In this document: in pieces, positions 38,467 through 48,071 of the stretch
Layout: the number at the start of each line of letters is the position of its first letter
Numbering within the stretch: position 1 is the stretch's first letter
Origin: Rhodothermales bacterium
Lineage (GTDB): Bacteria > Bacteroidota > Rhodothermia > Rhodothermales > JANQRZ01
Direction of reading: 5' to 3'
Assembly: GCA_028284265.1 (NCBI GenBank)
Contig: JANQRZ010000014.1
Location: 124,001 to 188,000, forward strand
Length of the DNA stretch: 64,000 nucleotides
Notes under the pieces: model-generated
What the model was told of the DNA's origin: nothing
The model's input: the letters and a program-made list of their open reading frames with translations, nothing else
The model's database searches: none
Position numbers and translations under genes: made by a program

Positions 38467-39555
38467 TCAGCGCACGACGGTGAACGCGCGCGTCTGCTGC
38501 GCCCCGTCTGCTTGCAGCCGCACCACATACACGCCCGGCGCAAGGTCGCGTGTCTCGGCCACTACTTCGTGTGCCCCCGCACCTTGCACTTGCTCAACGA
38601 GTGTCATGACGGCCTTGCCAAGCACATCGTAGACCGTCAGCGTCACCGCGCCTGCCTCAGGAAGGTTGTAGCGCAGCGCGGCGTGTTCGTGAACCGGATT
38701 CGGGTAGACCGCCTCTAGCGTCAGACTAGAGGCTGAGGGTTCAGAGGCTGCGTCCGTTGCGGTGGCGTTGAGAATCGTGACGTAGGCCGTCGGGTTCTTG
38801 TCGAAGTCGCCCTCGCAGAAGACGGCTTCGACGAGAGCGTTGGCTCGCAGCTCGTAGCACACGGTGCTGAAGTCAAAACCCGCGACGGTCCGGGTTTCGG
38901 TGATCTTGACACGGAGTACCTCCACTGGCTCTTCGATATCCGGGACGAGCATGGAGCCCCACCCATCTACTTCGTACTCCATCGTGATGTCGGTACTGAA
39001 CGTCGAGCCGCCGAGCATCGTGGTCTCGGTAAATGCGCCTGACCACATACTGCCCATCATCATCGGGAAGACAAACTCCGGATCTCCGTTGGGCGTGCGT
39101 GTCGTGGAAAACTCGATGGGGCCTCCGTTGAAGGTCCCCTCGAAAATGCCGCCCAAGTTGTAGTTGGTGTTGGCTGTCTCAAGGACGTAGTCGTAGATGA
39201 TGCCTTCGTACATATTTCCTTCCTCCTCCAAGTTGAAGGGCAGCGCCAGCGTCAGCGTTGCTTGGTCCAGCGGCTCGGTGGCCGCCCCCGGCCCCACTGC
39301 ACCGTCCGTGAGTGCATACTGGCCCGTGAAGAGGTCTTCGTAGTCGATGGTTGTCAGGTCGTAGGTCTGGTTTGCACCGGATTGCCCGACGAGCGTGTTG
39401 ATGACCGTCGTGTTGGTGCCATCGAGGTTGTCCGTGTTGTACTGAGCGAATGGCCCCGTGCCTCTGGGAAACGGAAAGTCGTCGATCACGATTTGCGCCG
39501 TTGCCGCCAGAGGCATCAGCAGCAATCCGGTCAGCGCGTAGCGAAGCATCATCAT
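38467..39555 (-). CDS. T9SS-exported protein of unknown function
   Basis: A 362-aa protein. The signal peptide (LTGLLLMPLAATAQ) follows three consecutive ATG codons (39555, 39552, 39549), and an AGCAGGAG ribosome-binding site lies about 8 nt upstream. Residues about 25-280 are beta-rich and not recognised. The last 75 or so are a T9SS type A sorting domain (VYPNPVHEHAALRYNLPEAG, LAPGVYVVRLQADG). It is therefore expected on the cell surface or in the medium. Confidence 0.82.
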   Translation of the reverse strand: MMMLRYALTGLLLMPLAATAQIVIDDFPFPRGTGPFAQYNTDNLDGTNTTVINTLVGQSGANQTYDLTTIDYEDLFTGQYALTDGAVGPGAATEPLDQATLTLALPFNLEEEGNMYEGIIYDYVLETANTNYNLGGIFEGTFNGGPIEFSTTRTPNGDPEFVFPMMMGSMWSGAFTETTMLGGSTFSTDITMEYEVDGWGSMLVPDIEEPVEVLRVKITETRTVAGFDFSTVCYELRANALVEAVFCEGDFDKNPTAYVTILNATATDAASEPSASSLTLEAVYPNPVHEHAALRYNLPEAGAVTLTVYDVLGKAVMTLVEQVQGAGAHEVVAETRDLAPGVYVVRLQADGAQQTRAFTVVR

Positions 39556-39701
39556 GGCGTAGCTCCTGCTGGTTATGGAGAAAGTCCCTGCCTTTACCAC
39601 GATACTTGGGCCCGCGAGAGGTCAGTTCGCTCTTGCTTTCGGTGCGCGCAACAACACGAGGGCCGGGACGTACATTCCCCCCGTACCCGATCCTGCACCC
39701 C

Positions 39702-40442
39702 ATGAGCACGCGCACCCGGCACCGACAATCATCCGACGGCGAGGTTCACGAGGCGGACGATGTGTTTGCCTACGAAGCCGCCTACGGCCTCGACGATGAC
39801 ATCACAGACGATGACATCGAGGACTTCCTCCACTCGAAGGAAGCCGAAGAGGAAAAGCCCGGTATCTGGAACCTCCCGACCATCGCAGGCCTCTCCACGA
39901 TCACTGTCGGCTCGGCGTATCTCTTGCAGGAACTGGGGCTGTTCGCCTCGGGGTTCGACTTCTCGGCGCTCGTCGGGCCGTGGCTAATCGGAGTGCTGAT
40001 TATCCTGCTCGGCTTCGGGGTGCTCTCGTGGAGCCCCGACCGGAAGCGCCGGAAGCAGAAGCAACGCGAGAAGGCCGCGAAACGTCGCGCTCGCCAGCAA
40101 GCGAGTCGGTCGTCGTCCCGCCGTACTCGAAAGCAGGAGAAGCGCGAGCGTAAGACCGAACGCCGATCGGACCGGAAGGCGCGCTACGAGCGCCGCAAGG
40201 GCCGCTTTGTCAAGTCCCGCACGAACCGAAAGATCATGGGCGTCGCGGGCGGCATTGGCGAAGCGCTCGGCATCGACCCCACGCTCGTGCGGATCGCATT
40301 TGTGATTGCGATGATCGCTGGCTCTGGAACAGCTATCCCGATCTACTTCCTCCTCGGCTGGCTGATGCCGGACGCCAAGTCCACGGCGTCGTCCATCTCC
40401 GACCGCGACCTCGACGACGACCGGATGATCATCATCCGTTGA
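39702..40442 (+). CDS. PspC-domain membrane protein with basic linker
   Basis: A 246-aa protein. The acidic N-terminus is followed by two membrane helices (about residues 65-105). A strikingly Arg/Lys-rich segment (about 110-170) comes next, then a C-terminal PspC domain (KIMGVAGGIGEALGIDPTLV, IYFLLGWLMPDA). PspC proteins act in envelope-stress sensing with PspA, but no psp gene is nearby. The ATG at 39702 is preferred over longer in-frame starts that fall inside the divergent leader. Confidence 0.82.
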   Translation: MSTRTRHRQSSDGEVHEADDVFAYEAAYGLDDDITDDDIEDFLHSKEAEEEKPGIWNLPTIAGLSTITVGSAYLLQELGLFASGFDFSALVGPWLIGVLIILLGFGVLSWSPDRKRRKQKQREKAAKRRARQQASRSSSRRTRKQEKRERKTERRSDRKARYERRKGRFVKSRTNRKIMGVAGGIGEALGIDPTLVRIAFVIAMIAGSGTAIPIYFLLGWLMPDAKSTASSISDRDLDDDRMIIIR

Positions 40443-40470
40443 CCGGCGTGATGCTCCCGCTCGGTGTCGC

Positions 40471-42012
40471 TCACGCGCCCCACCACGAGCGGTCGAGCGA
40501 GCGGTACTGCACGGCTTCAGCCAGATGCGCGCTCTCGATCCGAGCGCTCCCGGCGAGGTCGGCGATCGTGCGGGCCACTTTCAGCATCCGGTCGTAGGCA
40601 CGCGCGGAGAGGCCTAGCCGCGAGAGCGCCATCTTCATCAGCGCCTGTCCCTCGGCGTCGAGCGCGCAGTGTTGGCGGACGAGGCGCGACCCCATCTGCG
40701 CGTTGGCGTAGACGCCCTCGTCCTCGGCGAAGCGCTCGGCCTGCCGCTCCCGCGCCTCGACCACACGGGCACGCACCGACTCCGACGGCTCGCCCGGTGC
40801 TCTGCGGTTGAGTTCGTCGAACGGCACGGGCGTGACCTCGACGTGGAGGTCGATGCGGTCCATGAGCGGGCCGCTGATTTTGGCGAGGTAGCGCTGTACC
40901 TGCGGCGGCGCACACACGCACGCCCTCGTCGGATCGTTCAGATGCCCGCACGGACATGGGTTCATAGAAGCAACCAACATAAACCTCGCGGGATACTCCA
41001 CTGTACAGCGGGCACGGGCGAGGGTGATCTGCCCCTCCTCCATCGGCTGTCGCATCACCTCCAGCACCTGCCGCCGGAACTCGGGCAACTCATCGAGGAA
41101 GAGCACCCCGTTGTGGGCGAGCGATATCTCGCCCGGCAGCGGGTTTGACCCGCCGCCGCACAGTCCGGCGTCGGAGATCGTGTGGTGCGGCGAGCGGAAC
41201 GGGCGCGTGGCAACCAGCCCGCGCTGCGCCGATCCGTTGAGGGCACCGCCGACGCTGTGGATCTTGGTCGTCTCGAGCGCCTCGTCGGGACTGAGAGGCG
41301 GAAGAATGGTCGGCATCCGGCGGGCCAGCATGGTCTTGCCCGCACCGGGCGGCCCGATGAGGAGCGCGTTGTGCCCGCCCGCCGCCGCCACTTCGAGCGC
41401 CCGCTTGACGTTCTCCTGCCCCCGCACATCGGCGAAGTCGACCGGGTAGTGCCGGGCCTCGTCGAAGAGCCGGTCGAGGTCGCGCCGGAACGGCGTGCCG
41501 GTGCCGTCGGCCAGAAGGGTGACCGCGTCGCGCAGGGTCTCGACCGGATACACGTCCAGCCCGTCCACAACGGCGGCCTCTGCCACGTTCCCCGCCGGAA
41601 CGATCAGGCCGCGCTTGCCTTCGCGCCGCGCCCGCACCGCCGTCGGCAACACGCCGCGCACGGGGCGTAGCGACCCGTCGAGCGACAGCTCGCCGAGGAC
41701 GAAGAGATCGTCGAGGCGTTCGGGTGGCAGCAAGCCACTCGCAGCGAGGAGACCGAGGGCGATGGGCAGATCGAAGGCGGCTCCTTCCTTCCGCACGTCC
41801 GCCGGTGCGAGGTTGACGGTGACGGCTCCGCGCGGCACGGGCAACCCCGCGTTTTTGAGCGCGGCCCAGACCCGGTCGCGGCTCTCGCGCACGGCCCCGT
41901 CCGGCAGCCCGACGACGGTCCACTTGGGCAGCCCCGGCTCGGTGTGGGTTTCGATCTCGATGGGGAGCGCGTCGACGCCGAGGACGGCGGCGCTCCAGAC
42001 GTGGGACAACAT
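40471..42012 (-). CDS. YifB/ComM-family Mg-chelatase-like AAA+ ATPase
   Basis: A 513-aa protein with an N-terminal Lon-protease-like fold domain (about residues 20-170), an AAA+ domain with Walker [10 protein letters not shown] (220-228) and Walker [12 protein letters not shown], and a C-terminal Mg-chelatase subunit-like domain. In naturally competent bacteria ComM is a branch-migration helicase for recombination of incoming DNA. The full length and motifs are intact. Confidence 0.93.
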   Translation of the reverse strand: MLSHVWSAAVLGVDALPIEIETHTEPGLPKWTVVGLPDGAVRESRDRVWAALKNAGLPVPRGAVTVNLAPADVRKEGAAFDLPIALGLLAASGLLPPERLDDLFVLGELSLDGSLRPVRGVLPTAVRARREGKRGLIVPAGNVAEAAVVDGLDVYPVETLRDAVTLLADGTGTPFRRDLDRLFDEARHYPVDFADVRGQENVKRALEVAAAGGHNALLIGPPGAGKTMLARRMPTILPPLSPDEALETTKIHSVGGALNGSAQRGLVATRPFRSPHHTISDAGLCGGGSNPLPGEISLAHNGVLFLDELPEFRRQVLEVMRQPMEEGQITLARARCTVEYPARFMLVASMNPCPCGHLNDPTRACVCAPPQVQRYLAKISGPLMDRIDLHVEVTPVPFDELNRRAPGEPSESVRARVVEARERQAERFAEDEGVYANAQMGSRLVRQHCALDAEGQALMKMALSRLGLSARAYDRMLKVARTIADLAGSARIESAHLAEAVQYRSLDRSWWGA

Positions 42013-42078
42013 GGCGACGGGGTCAGGTGGAGGGTCTCTCTCATAGACACCTTCATCGCACCCGCGTAACCTCGCACC

Positions 42079-42126
42079 AAAAAATCGCTTACTACCCGTT
42101 GACTTCTGAGTGAGTCGGTAAGCGAT
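42079..42126 (-). terminator. Terminator after the small membrane genes
   Basis: The arms ATCGCTTAC (42084-42092) and GTAAGCGAT (42118-42126) pair. On the minus strand they are followed by TTTTTT. It ends the transcript of the two small membrane genes just upstream. Confidence 0.7.
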
Positions 42127-42148
42127 GTATCACGTCACCACCACGAGG

Positions 42149-42382
42149 CTATGCAAACCTTCTGTAAATGCGGTACACGACAGCCATTATCAACGCAGAG
42201 ATTACAGCCGCCGTCGCATACAGACCAACATTCATTGCGACAGGATCAGACTCAGTACGGGCCATGAAATACACGACCAGAGGAGTCGTGTAGAACAAGA
42301 GGTTGATAATGACAACAAACGTTAAAACGGATATCAAACCAAACGTCACGAAGATGGCGAGAGGCTTCATCCACTTGCTCAT
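42149..42382 (-). CDS. Small two-helix membrane protein
   Basis: A 77-aa protein of unknown family with two membrane helices (residues about 8-40 and 50-70) and a basic C-terminus (YRIYRRFA). Its DNA is visibly lower in GC than its neighbours. It starts 4 nt after the stop of the next small membrane gene, so the two form a pair. Confidence 0.6.
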   Translation of the reverse strand: MSKWMKPLAIFVTFGLISVLTFVVIINLLFYTTPLVVYFMARTESDPVAMNVGLYATAAVISALIMAVVYRIYRRFA

Positions 42383-42386
42383 CTGC

Positions 42387-42602
42387 CTACCATCCCGTCA
42401 CATTCCGTGCGAGCCGGTACCCGATGAAGCCCGTCACGCCGAACATGATCGCGTAGAGCGTGTCGTCGTAGGCGTCCCCGGCGACGAGTTCGACCAAGAG
42501 CGCGGGGATGCCTGCTCCCAGCCCGCCTGCTACCGCGAATACGACAGCGTAGATGATCCAGAGAACAACGGCGCGGCTGGCGCTAAGGCGGGGTGTGGGC
42601 AT
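42387..42602 (-). CDS. Small two-helix membrane protein
   Basis: A 71-aa protein with two hydrophobic helices (residues about 11-38 and 45-62) and the sequence GDAYDDTLYAIMFGVTGFIG between and into the second. No family is recognised. It is probably co-expressed with the 77-aa membrane gene 4 nt downstream. Confidence 0.6.
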   Translation of the reverse strand: MPTPRLSASRAVVLWIIYAVVFAVAGGLGAGIPALLVELVAGDAYDDTLYAIMFGVTGFIGYRLARNVTGW

Positions 42603-42670
42603 GGCTGATCTTTGGTGGGTGTCCCTCGAAGATACCGCCCACGCCTTGCTCTATCTCAATGCTCAGGGTA

Positions 42671-42762
42671 TGTCATTTCGACGTAGCGAAGCGAAGGAGA
42701 AATCCCCTACGTCGGCGTGCTCCAAGGCGATGGGGATCTCTCACCTTCGTTCGAGATGACAC
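42671..42762. repeat. Interspersed palindromic repeat (TGTCATTTCGA type)
   Basis: The left arm begins TGTCATTTCGACGTAGCGAA and the right arm ends TTCGTTCGAGATGAC; they are imperfect complements over about 32 nt and enclose CCCC/GGGG-closed inner arms. This resembles the common bacterial ATTTCGA intergenic palindrome. It sits at the downstream end of the long minus-strand train that contains the T6SS-like genes. Confidence 0.7.
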
Positions 42763-42794
42763 AAGGAGATAGGGTACACTAGAGCGACCGTGCC

Positions 42795-43892
42795 TCAGAG
42801 CGCGATGCTGACCCCGCCGCCTGCGGTGAACCCGCTGAAGCTGCCAAGCGTGTAGACGAACCGCCCCGACAGACTCAGTGTCTCGGAGACCTCGACCATC
42901 GGCATCAGGCCGAGGTCGGTGAGCGTCTGGCCCTCAGCGAAGAGCGCGCTCTCGCCGTAGCGCCGCGCCCGCGCCAGCACGCCGACGCGGAACGTCGGGG
43001 CCACTTGGAACCGGGCATCACCCATCACCACCAGTCGCGTCGGCACCGCCACTTCAGCCGCAGAAACAGACAGCGGCAAGTCTCCCTCGCCCCGCTCGCT
43101 GTACCGAGCCACGAGGCGGACCTCGTGAAGGCCGAGGAGCTTGAGGAACTGAAGCGTCGCCGCCGTGGTGTTGCCCGGCTCGTACTCCACTGTCCCCCAC
43201 GAGTCGGTCCCGTTCAGGCCAAGCGATAGGTCGAGGGAAACGGAGGAGGTCGGCGTGATCTCGAGATCGGCCCCAGCGGTGAGGAGAATTTCCTCACCGG
43301 GGTCGTACTGGTCCGGCTGGTCGTCGAGCGGCTCGTAGGGCCCTCGGTACTGGTACGACGCGCCGAGACCGAGCGCGGTGCGGTCCCCTACCGGAAACGC
43401 ATAGGTCACCGACGGCGAGACGCGGATGCCCTGCCCAAAGGTGGGGACCCGGAGATCGTAAACCGTCTGCCCGGCCAGCGTCGCCGTGCGGAACTCCTCG
43501 AATGACAGTGCGGTGTCGCCGGTCGAAGCGCTGAAAGCGAGGCTTACCACGAGGCTCCCGTCCCCGGCAGGCTGGAAGTAGCTCGTCACGATCTGCACGT
43601 CGCCGACCCCGGAGAGCGTCTCGATCTGGCTCCCGCTGACGGTGGCATAGTTGGTGCTCAACCCGAGTGCGATGTTCGGGCCGATGGGGAGATACACACT
43701 CAGCGGCACGCTGATCTCCGTGATGTCCTCGCCCTCATCCTCGAAGCGCTGGAACACGCCCTCGAATGTGATGCGAGGCGGGGGCGTGTTCCCTCTTGCG
43801 TAGAGCGCCGCCGGTTCTTGCTCGGTCGGCTGCCCGAGCGCGAGCGGCGCGGCGAAGACCAGCAAAAGGAGAGACAGGGCGAGAGGTCGCAC
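42795..43892 (-). CDS. Outer-membrane beta-barrel protein
   Basis: A 365-aa protein. The signal peptide (LALSLLLLVFAAPLALGQ) starts from GTG at 43892. The mature part is made of alternating beta-hairpins, consistent with a 12-16-strand barrel, and the final strand is GFTAGGGVSIAL. It resembles uncharacterised transporter-like OMPs of Bacteroidota; no substrate is suggested. It is the last gene of the train and follows the T9SS cargo gene by 12 nt. Confidence 0.7.
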   Translation of the reverse strand: MRPLALSLLLLVFAAPLALGQPTEQEPAALYARGNTPPPRITFEGVFQRFEDEGEDITEISVPLSVYLPIGPNIALGLSTNYATVSGSQIETLSGVGDVQIVTSYFQPAGDGSLVVSLAFSASTGDTALSFEEFRTATLAGQTVYDLRVPTFGQGIRVSPSVTYAFPVGDRTALGLGASYQYRGPYEPLDDQPDQYDPGEEILLTAGADLEITPTSSVSLDLSLGLNGTDSWGTVEYEPGNTTAATLQFLKLLGLHEVRLVARYSERGEGDLPLSVSAAEVAVPTRLVVMGDARFQVAPTFRVGVLARARRYGESALFAEGQTLTDLGLMPMVEVSETLSLSGRFVYTLGSFSGFTAGGGVSIAL

Positions 43893-43904
43893 GGCAGTCG
43901 AGGG

Positions 43905-45593
43905 TTAGCGGAGAACGGACACCCGGCGCGTGACCGAGGCATCGGCGGCTCGGAGGCGGATGAGATAGACGCCACTGGCAACGGGGCGACCCGATCCGTC
44001 CAGACCATCCCACACGGCGGTATGCGCTCCGGCGTCGTGCACCCCATCAGTGAGCACCCGGACGCGGCGACCGAGCAGGTCGAAGACATCGAGCGTAGCC
44101 GAGCCGCGCGTGGCGAGGCGATAGCGGAGTGTGGTCTGCTCGGCGAACGGGTTGGGAAACCCAGCATCGAGCGCAAACGTGACCGGCTCCAGCGGCGCGC
44201 CCTCGCTCTCGGACCGGGCAAATGCCTCGGTTCCTGCAATCAGCCGGAGTCGGCGCACGGGCGCGTCCCGGTCGAGTGTCACCTCGAACATACCGTCCGT
44301 CACCGCCAGCGCGGTGCCAAGGTCGCGGTCGATCACCCAGAGGCCGAAGCCGGGCTGCCGGGTGCCTTCTTCGGTGAGCGACAGTTCGACGCGGCGCGCC
44401 CCAGTCAGCAGCTCGTCCGAGGCCGTGACTTCGATATCCCACACCTCGCCATCCGTGGGCGCGGGCCGGAGGTTGCGAATCCACAGCTTGCCACCATCGA
44501 GCACAGTGACCCGCAGGTGGTCGCCGATCATCGGTGGCTCGCGGAGGTCGAGCCGGTCGTGACCCGCCGAGGCGTCTGCCGCGAACCCAATCACGTTTAG
44601 CGTATCGCCGTAGGCTCCCGACCACCCGCTCAGACGGACCGAGTAAGACGCTGCTACTCCCGTAGCAGACTGGCGGGCGGCTCCGGCCTCACGCGCAGGC
44701 ACCATCAGCGTTACGGGCTGTCCGGTATCGTTCAAGACGAAGTAGCCCTGCCACGGTTCTAGGATCGTGGCCTCGACATACGGCGACACCCCATCGTAGC
44801 GCAGCGGCTGACCCACGCCTCCGTCCGTGTTGATATCGCTCCACGCGACCGGGAACGCGAAGGGGTTGCCAATCTGGTTATAGCCCGGTTGGAGCGTGAT
44901 GGTGTTCATCGAGTCCGGCTGGGTCGAGGTCGCAATATCCACATCGAACGTCTCGTCGATTGCAGTGATGACCCAGAAGGCCTCGCCGCCCAAAATAGTC
45001 TGCGCAGGCGGCGTGTTGTAGCCTCCGTCCCCTGGCTGCCAGCGCGCAGCCCGCCAACGCGCGTCCTGCTGCTGCCCAAGATCATCGCTCAAGATCGCCG
45101 TGATCGACGGCGTTCCCACATCAACAGGAATCGAAACCATGCGGTACTGGCGTGCCACCAAGTCTACCCCTGACGACACGGAGACCGAGTAGGTACGCAG
45201 ACGAAATGGATTGTCCTCGGGATTCTCCTCGGGGAACGTCGAGAGTTCTCCGTCTTCGACGAACTCGCCGTAGATATCCAATCCTCGCACCGTCACCACC
45301 TCCGATGGGACCTCGGCGCTGAAGATGGTCCCTCCCACGGGCGTGGCCGTAATCGAGGCATACGTGCTCGTCCCGGTTACGCGATAGAAGAGAGTCCCAC
45401 TCTTAGTCGTCGGCTCATTGGCCGTCACCGTGACCATAATCGCCTGACCAACCACGGGAACCCCCGGATTGACCTCGACGGTGAAGTCATCAAATACGAG
45501 GATCTGTCCCTGGGCCCACGCCTCCGGCCCGGCGACGATCAGCAGCGTCGCAAGAAAGCCGAGTGTTCGTATGATGGAGCGTAGCGTCGTCAT
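43905..45593 (-). CDS. T9SS-exported protein with FlgD-like C-terminal domain
   Basis: A 562-aa protein with a signal peptide ending GPEAWAQ. The mid part has Ig-like or beta-sandwich regions (VTVTANEPTTKSGTLFYRV; QYRMVSIPVDVGTPSI is typical of T9SS cargo). The C-terminal domain (FPNPFAEQTTLRYRLATRG, LDGSGRPVASGVYLIRL) is the FlgD-Ig type of T9SS sorting signal. It starts 8 nt after the CsgG-like lipoprotein gene, so it is probably in the same operon. Confidence 0.8.
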   Translation of the reverse strand: MTTLRSIIRTLGFLATLLIVAGPEAWAQGQILVFDDFTVEVNPGVPVVGQAIMVTVTANEPTTKSGTLFYRVTGTSTYASITATPVGGTIFSAEVPSEVVTVRGLDIYGEFVEDGELSTFPEENPEDNPFRLRTYSVSVSSGVDLVARQYRMVSIPVDVGTPSITAILSDDLGQQQDARWRAARWQPGDGGYNTPPAQTILGGEAFWVITAIDETFDVDIATSTQPDSMNTITLQPGYNQIGNPFAFPVAWSDINTDGGVGQPLRYDGVSPYVEATILEPWQGYFVLNDTGQPVTLMVPAREAGAARQSATGVAASYSVRLSGWSGAYGDTLNVIGFAADASAGHDRLDLREPPMIGDHLRVTVLDGGKLWIRNLRPAPTDGEVWDIEVTASDELLTGARRVELSLTEEGTRQPGFGLWVIDRDLGTALAVTDGMFEVTLDRDAPVRRLRLIAGTEAFARSESEGAPLEPVTFALDAGFPNPFAEQTTLRYRLATRGSATLDVFDLLGRRVRVLTDGVHDAGAHTAVWDGLDGSGRPVASGVYLIRLRAADASVTRRVSVLR

Positions 45594-45601
45594 GCCAGCG
45601 A

Positions 45602-46903
45602 TTAGTTGCCCCCCGGCGGGTCCGGCGGATCGGGCAAGGGGTCAGTAGGATTGCCGCCACTGCCGACTATGCCCTCGGCGGCCGGGTTTCGGGCGTCACG
45701 GCCCGGTCCCGGCACGAAGGCCGCCCCAACGCTGTTGTTGAGGTTGCGAAGTCGGCTGCCGACGAGGTCGATGCCGCCCAAGTCTTCGAGCGCGAGCGCC
45801 GCCGCCAGCCCTTTCTCGACCGAACCGCCTGACTTGGTCACGGCAGCGGTCTGCTCGGCGCGTGCGGCAGCTTGGCCGAAACCGGGGTCGAGCTTGGCTG
45901 CCGCCCGGAAGGAGCCAGTGGCTCCAGCAAAGTTGCCGTCATCTTCCTCTTGCAGACCGCGTGCGTAGAGAAGGAAGGCCTGGAGGTTGCGCGTCGGGAC
46001 CACCTCCAGAGCAGCCCGCTCCTGCGGCGACAGCACGACCTGCATCTGCTGAATGATGGCGAGGACGATCTCCCGCTTTAGCCTGAAGAGCCGATCCAGC
46101 TCGTCTGTGCGAGTCTGAAGATTGGGCTGCGGGTCTCGCTCAAGGTTCCACAGCGCCGCGTCGATGCGGAGGTCATCATCGTCCACGTCGAAGGAACCGC
46201 CGACGGCACTACCGGCCCGAAGCAGTCGCCCGAGGCGCGGAGCCGTCGCGGTGTCGAACGCTTCGGACTGCGAGAGCGCGAGTTCGTCAAGGAGCGTCTG
46301 CAACCGTACCCGCTCGACCACTTGCAGCGCCCCGAGACTTGCGAGGTCCGCCGTCAGAAACTCGCCGAAGGCGCGCCCGAGCGGGGCAAACCGGGGATCA
46401 CTGCCGAGATAGGCAAACGGAAACACCGCCACAACGCTCGGCGACGCGGCCTCGCCCGCGAGAGTATCTTCTCGGGCAATGAGCGCACCCATCTCCTCGC
46501 GGAGCCGCTCGCGGGCCAGCCATTCGTAGCGCCCCTGCAGCAGAGATCGGAACGGCGACCGGGGCGAGACCTCGGTGAACTGCCCATAGAACCGAAGCGC
46601 CTCGCCAGCGTTGCCCTCGGCCTCGACCGTCAGACCGAGGTAGTAGATCGTCTTCGGGTCACTCGGGCCGTCTACGTAGGCCTGCCGCAGATAGCCCTCG
46701 GCCTCCTCGAACTGTTCGGCCTGTGCCAGAAGCGCACCGAGGTCTCGACGTACCCGGACATTGGCAGGCTGACGGACGAGGTCCGCCCGTGCCCGTTCGA
46801 TGGCTCGGTCGAGCGTTTCAGCGTCTGCCCCCACACGGCTCGGCGCGCACGCAGCCAACCCGCAGGCTACCAGCAAGGTCAAGAAGGCAAGCGCACGAGA
46901 CAT
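45602..46903 (-). CDS. CsgG/FlgO-like lipoprotein with TPRs
   Basis: A 433-aa lipoprotein (lipobox GLAAC, Cys19). TPR-like helices at about residues 30-125 are followed by a CsgG/FlgO-like domain at about 150-300 (VVAVFPFAYLGSDPRFAPLG, LQVVERVRLQTLLDELALSQ, LLRAGSAVGGSF). Further TPR units come after it. The C-terminus ends in a Pro/Asp-rich tail. It is a likely periplasmic outer-membrane-associated protein paired with the related gene upstream. Confidence 0.8.
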   Translation of the reverse strand: MSRALAFLTLLVACGLAACAPSRVGADAETLDRAIERARADLVRQPANVRVRRDLGALLAQAEQFEEAEGYLRQAYVDGPSDPKTIYYLGLTVEAEGNAGEALRFYGQFTEVSPRSPFRSLLQGRYEWLARERLREEMGALIAREDTLAGEAASPSVVAVFPFAYLGSDPRFAPLGRAFGEFLTADLASLGALQVVERVRLQTLLDELALSQSEAFDTATAPRLGRLLRAGSAVGGSFDVDDDDLRIDAALWNLERDPQPNLQTRTDELDRLFRLKREIVLAIIQQMQVVLSPQERAALEVVPTRNLQAFLLYARGLQEEDDGNFAGATGSFRAAAKLDPGFGQAAARAEQTAAVTKSGGSVEKGLAAALALEDLGGIDLVGSRLRNLNNSVGAAFVPGPGRDARNPAAEGIVGSGGNPTDPLPDPPDPPGGN

Positions 46904-46949
46904 TAGCGAAGATGCAGCGTCATAGAGAAACAGGAGCCGAGCGAACAGA

Positions 46950-47957
46950 CTAGCTCAGCAGAGGCCGAAGGCTCTCGGCTTTCTGGCGGGCACGGACGTA
47001 GTTCGGGTCGTATTCGAGGGCTTCGATGAACTTGTCGTAGGCCTGCTGATACTTTTCCTCCTCTAGCAAACCAAGCCCCTGCGAGTAGGCCAGCACGGCG
47101 TCCAGCGAGCGCGTCTGCCCACCTTCGCCCTGCCCTGCCATCTCTACATCGATGGCGTCGGCTACTTGCTCGGAGAGGTCTTCGACGAGATCGAAGAAAT
47201 CGTCCTTCTTGCCGAAGATCTGCTCGGCGAGCAGGATCTCGCCGGTCTCGACCTTGACCAAGCGTGCCGAGATCCACATGTCCCGACCGTGGACCGTGAA
47301 TGCACCGAAGAGGACCGCCGTCGCACCGAGTAGTTTGCCCGTCCGCACCGCCGATCCCTGATCCACGAGGCCGGGGTCCCGCTGAAGCTCCAGTTCTTCG
47401 AGGAGCCACTGGATGCGCTCGCGCTCGACGACTTCTAGGTTGGTGGCCCCTTGGAGATAGTTAATCATCATCGAGGCGAACCCTTGCTGCATCGGGTCGA
47501 AGCGCTCCTTCTCATCGACGGAGGCGTTCGTGAAGTCCATCACGGCGAGGGTCGTCATGCCGGGATCGGGCCGCTCGACCTCGTAGCCGGTGTAGTCACG
47601 GCGGACTTCGTAGTAGAGCTTCATGAGCGGCGGCGGCTCGATGTCCGGGTCGAGGTCCACCAGCGGCGGCTCCAAATCAAGGAGTCGATCAATCGTCAGC
47701 CGGGCATCCTCGAAGGCACGCTTGGCGACATAGGCGCGCCCGAGATACTGGAGCGCTTCTTTTTTCACCGTCTTGTCCGCCGAAGCGTCTTCAACAAGCC
47801 CAGAGAAGCCAGCGATAGCCCGGTCATACTCGGCCATCTGGTAGGCGTCGATGGCTTCCTGAAGCACTTCCTGATCTTGGGCGCGGGCTGGCAACGCGAG
47901 AAGAACAACCGCGAGGCATAGCCCCACCCAAGAGGTTCGATACGTGGTCAGGCTCAT
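46950..47957 (-). CDS. CsgG-like periplasmic protein with TPRs
   Basis: A 335-aa protein related to its downstream neighbour. The signal peptide starts at ATG 47957 (LCLAVVLLALPARAQ). TPR helices cover about residues 25-110 and a CsgG-like domain about 140-290 (TTLAVMDFTNASVDEKERFD, LEVVERERIQWLLEELELQR, LGATAVLFGAFTV). One more TPR pair lies at the end. Together the two may form a complex at the outer membrane; their placement after the kinase gene suggests a link to its signalling. Confidence 0.8.
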   Translation of the reverse strand: MSLTTYRTSWVGLCLAVVLLALPARAQDQEVLQEAIDAYQMAEYDRAIAGFSGLVEDASADKTVKKEALQYLGRAYVAKRAFEDARLTIDRLLDLEPPLVDLDPDIEPPPLMKLYYEVRRDYTGYEVERPDPGMTTLAVMDFTNASVDEKERFDPMQQGFASMMINYLQGATNLEVVERERIQWLLEELELQRDPGLVDQGSAVRTGKLLGATAVLFGAFTVHGRDMWISARLVKVETGEILLAEQIFGKKDDFFDLVEDLSEQVADAIDVEMAGQGEGGQTRSLDAVLAYSQGLGLLEEEKYQQAYDKFIEALEYDPNYVRARQKAESLRPLLS

Positions 47958-48071
47958 AGCGTGTATCTGTTGACTGAAGGAGGCATGATGGGTAGAGACC
48001 AACCTGCGCGCCCTACCCGCTTCTCTAGTAAACGGAGTTTCCTCTAAGGTAAGGCCGAGGCGGCACGTATC

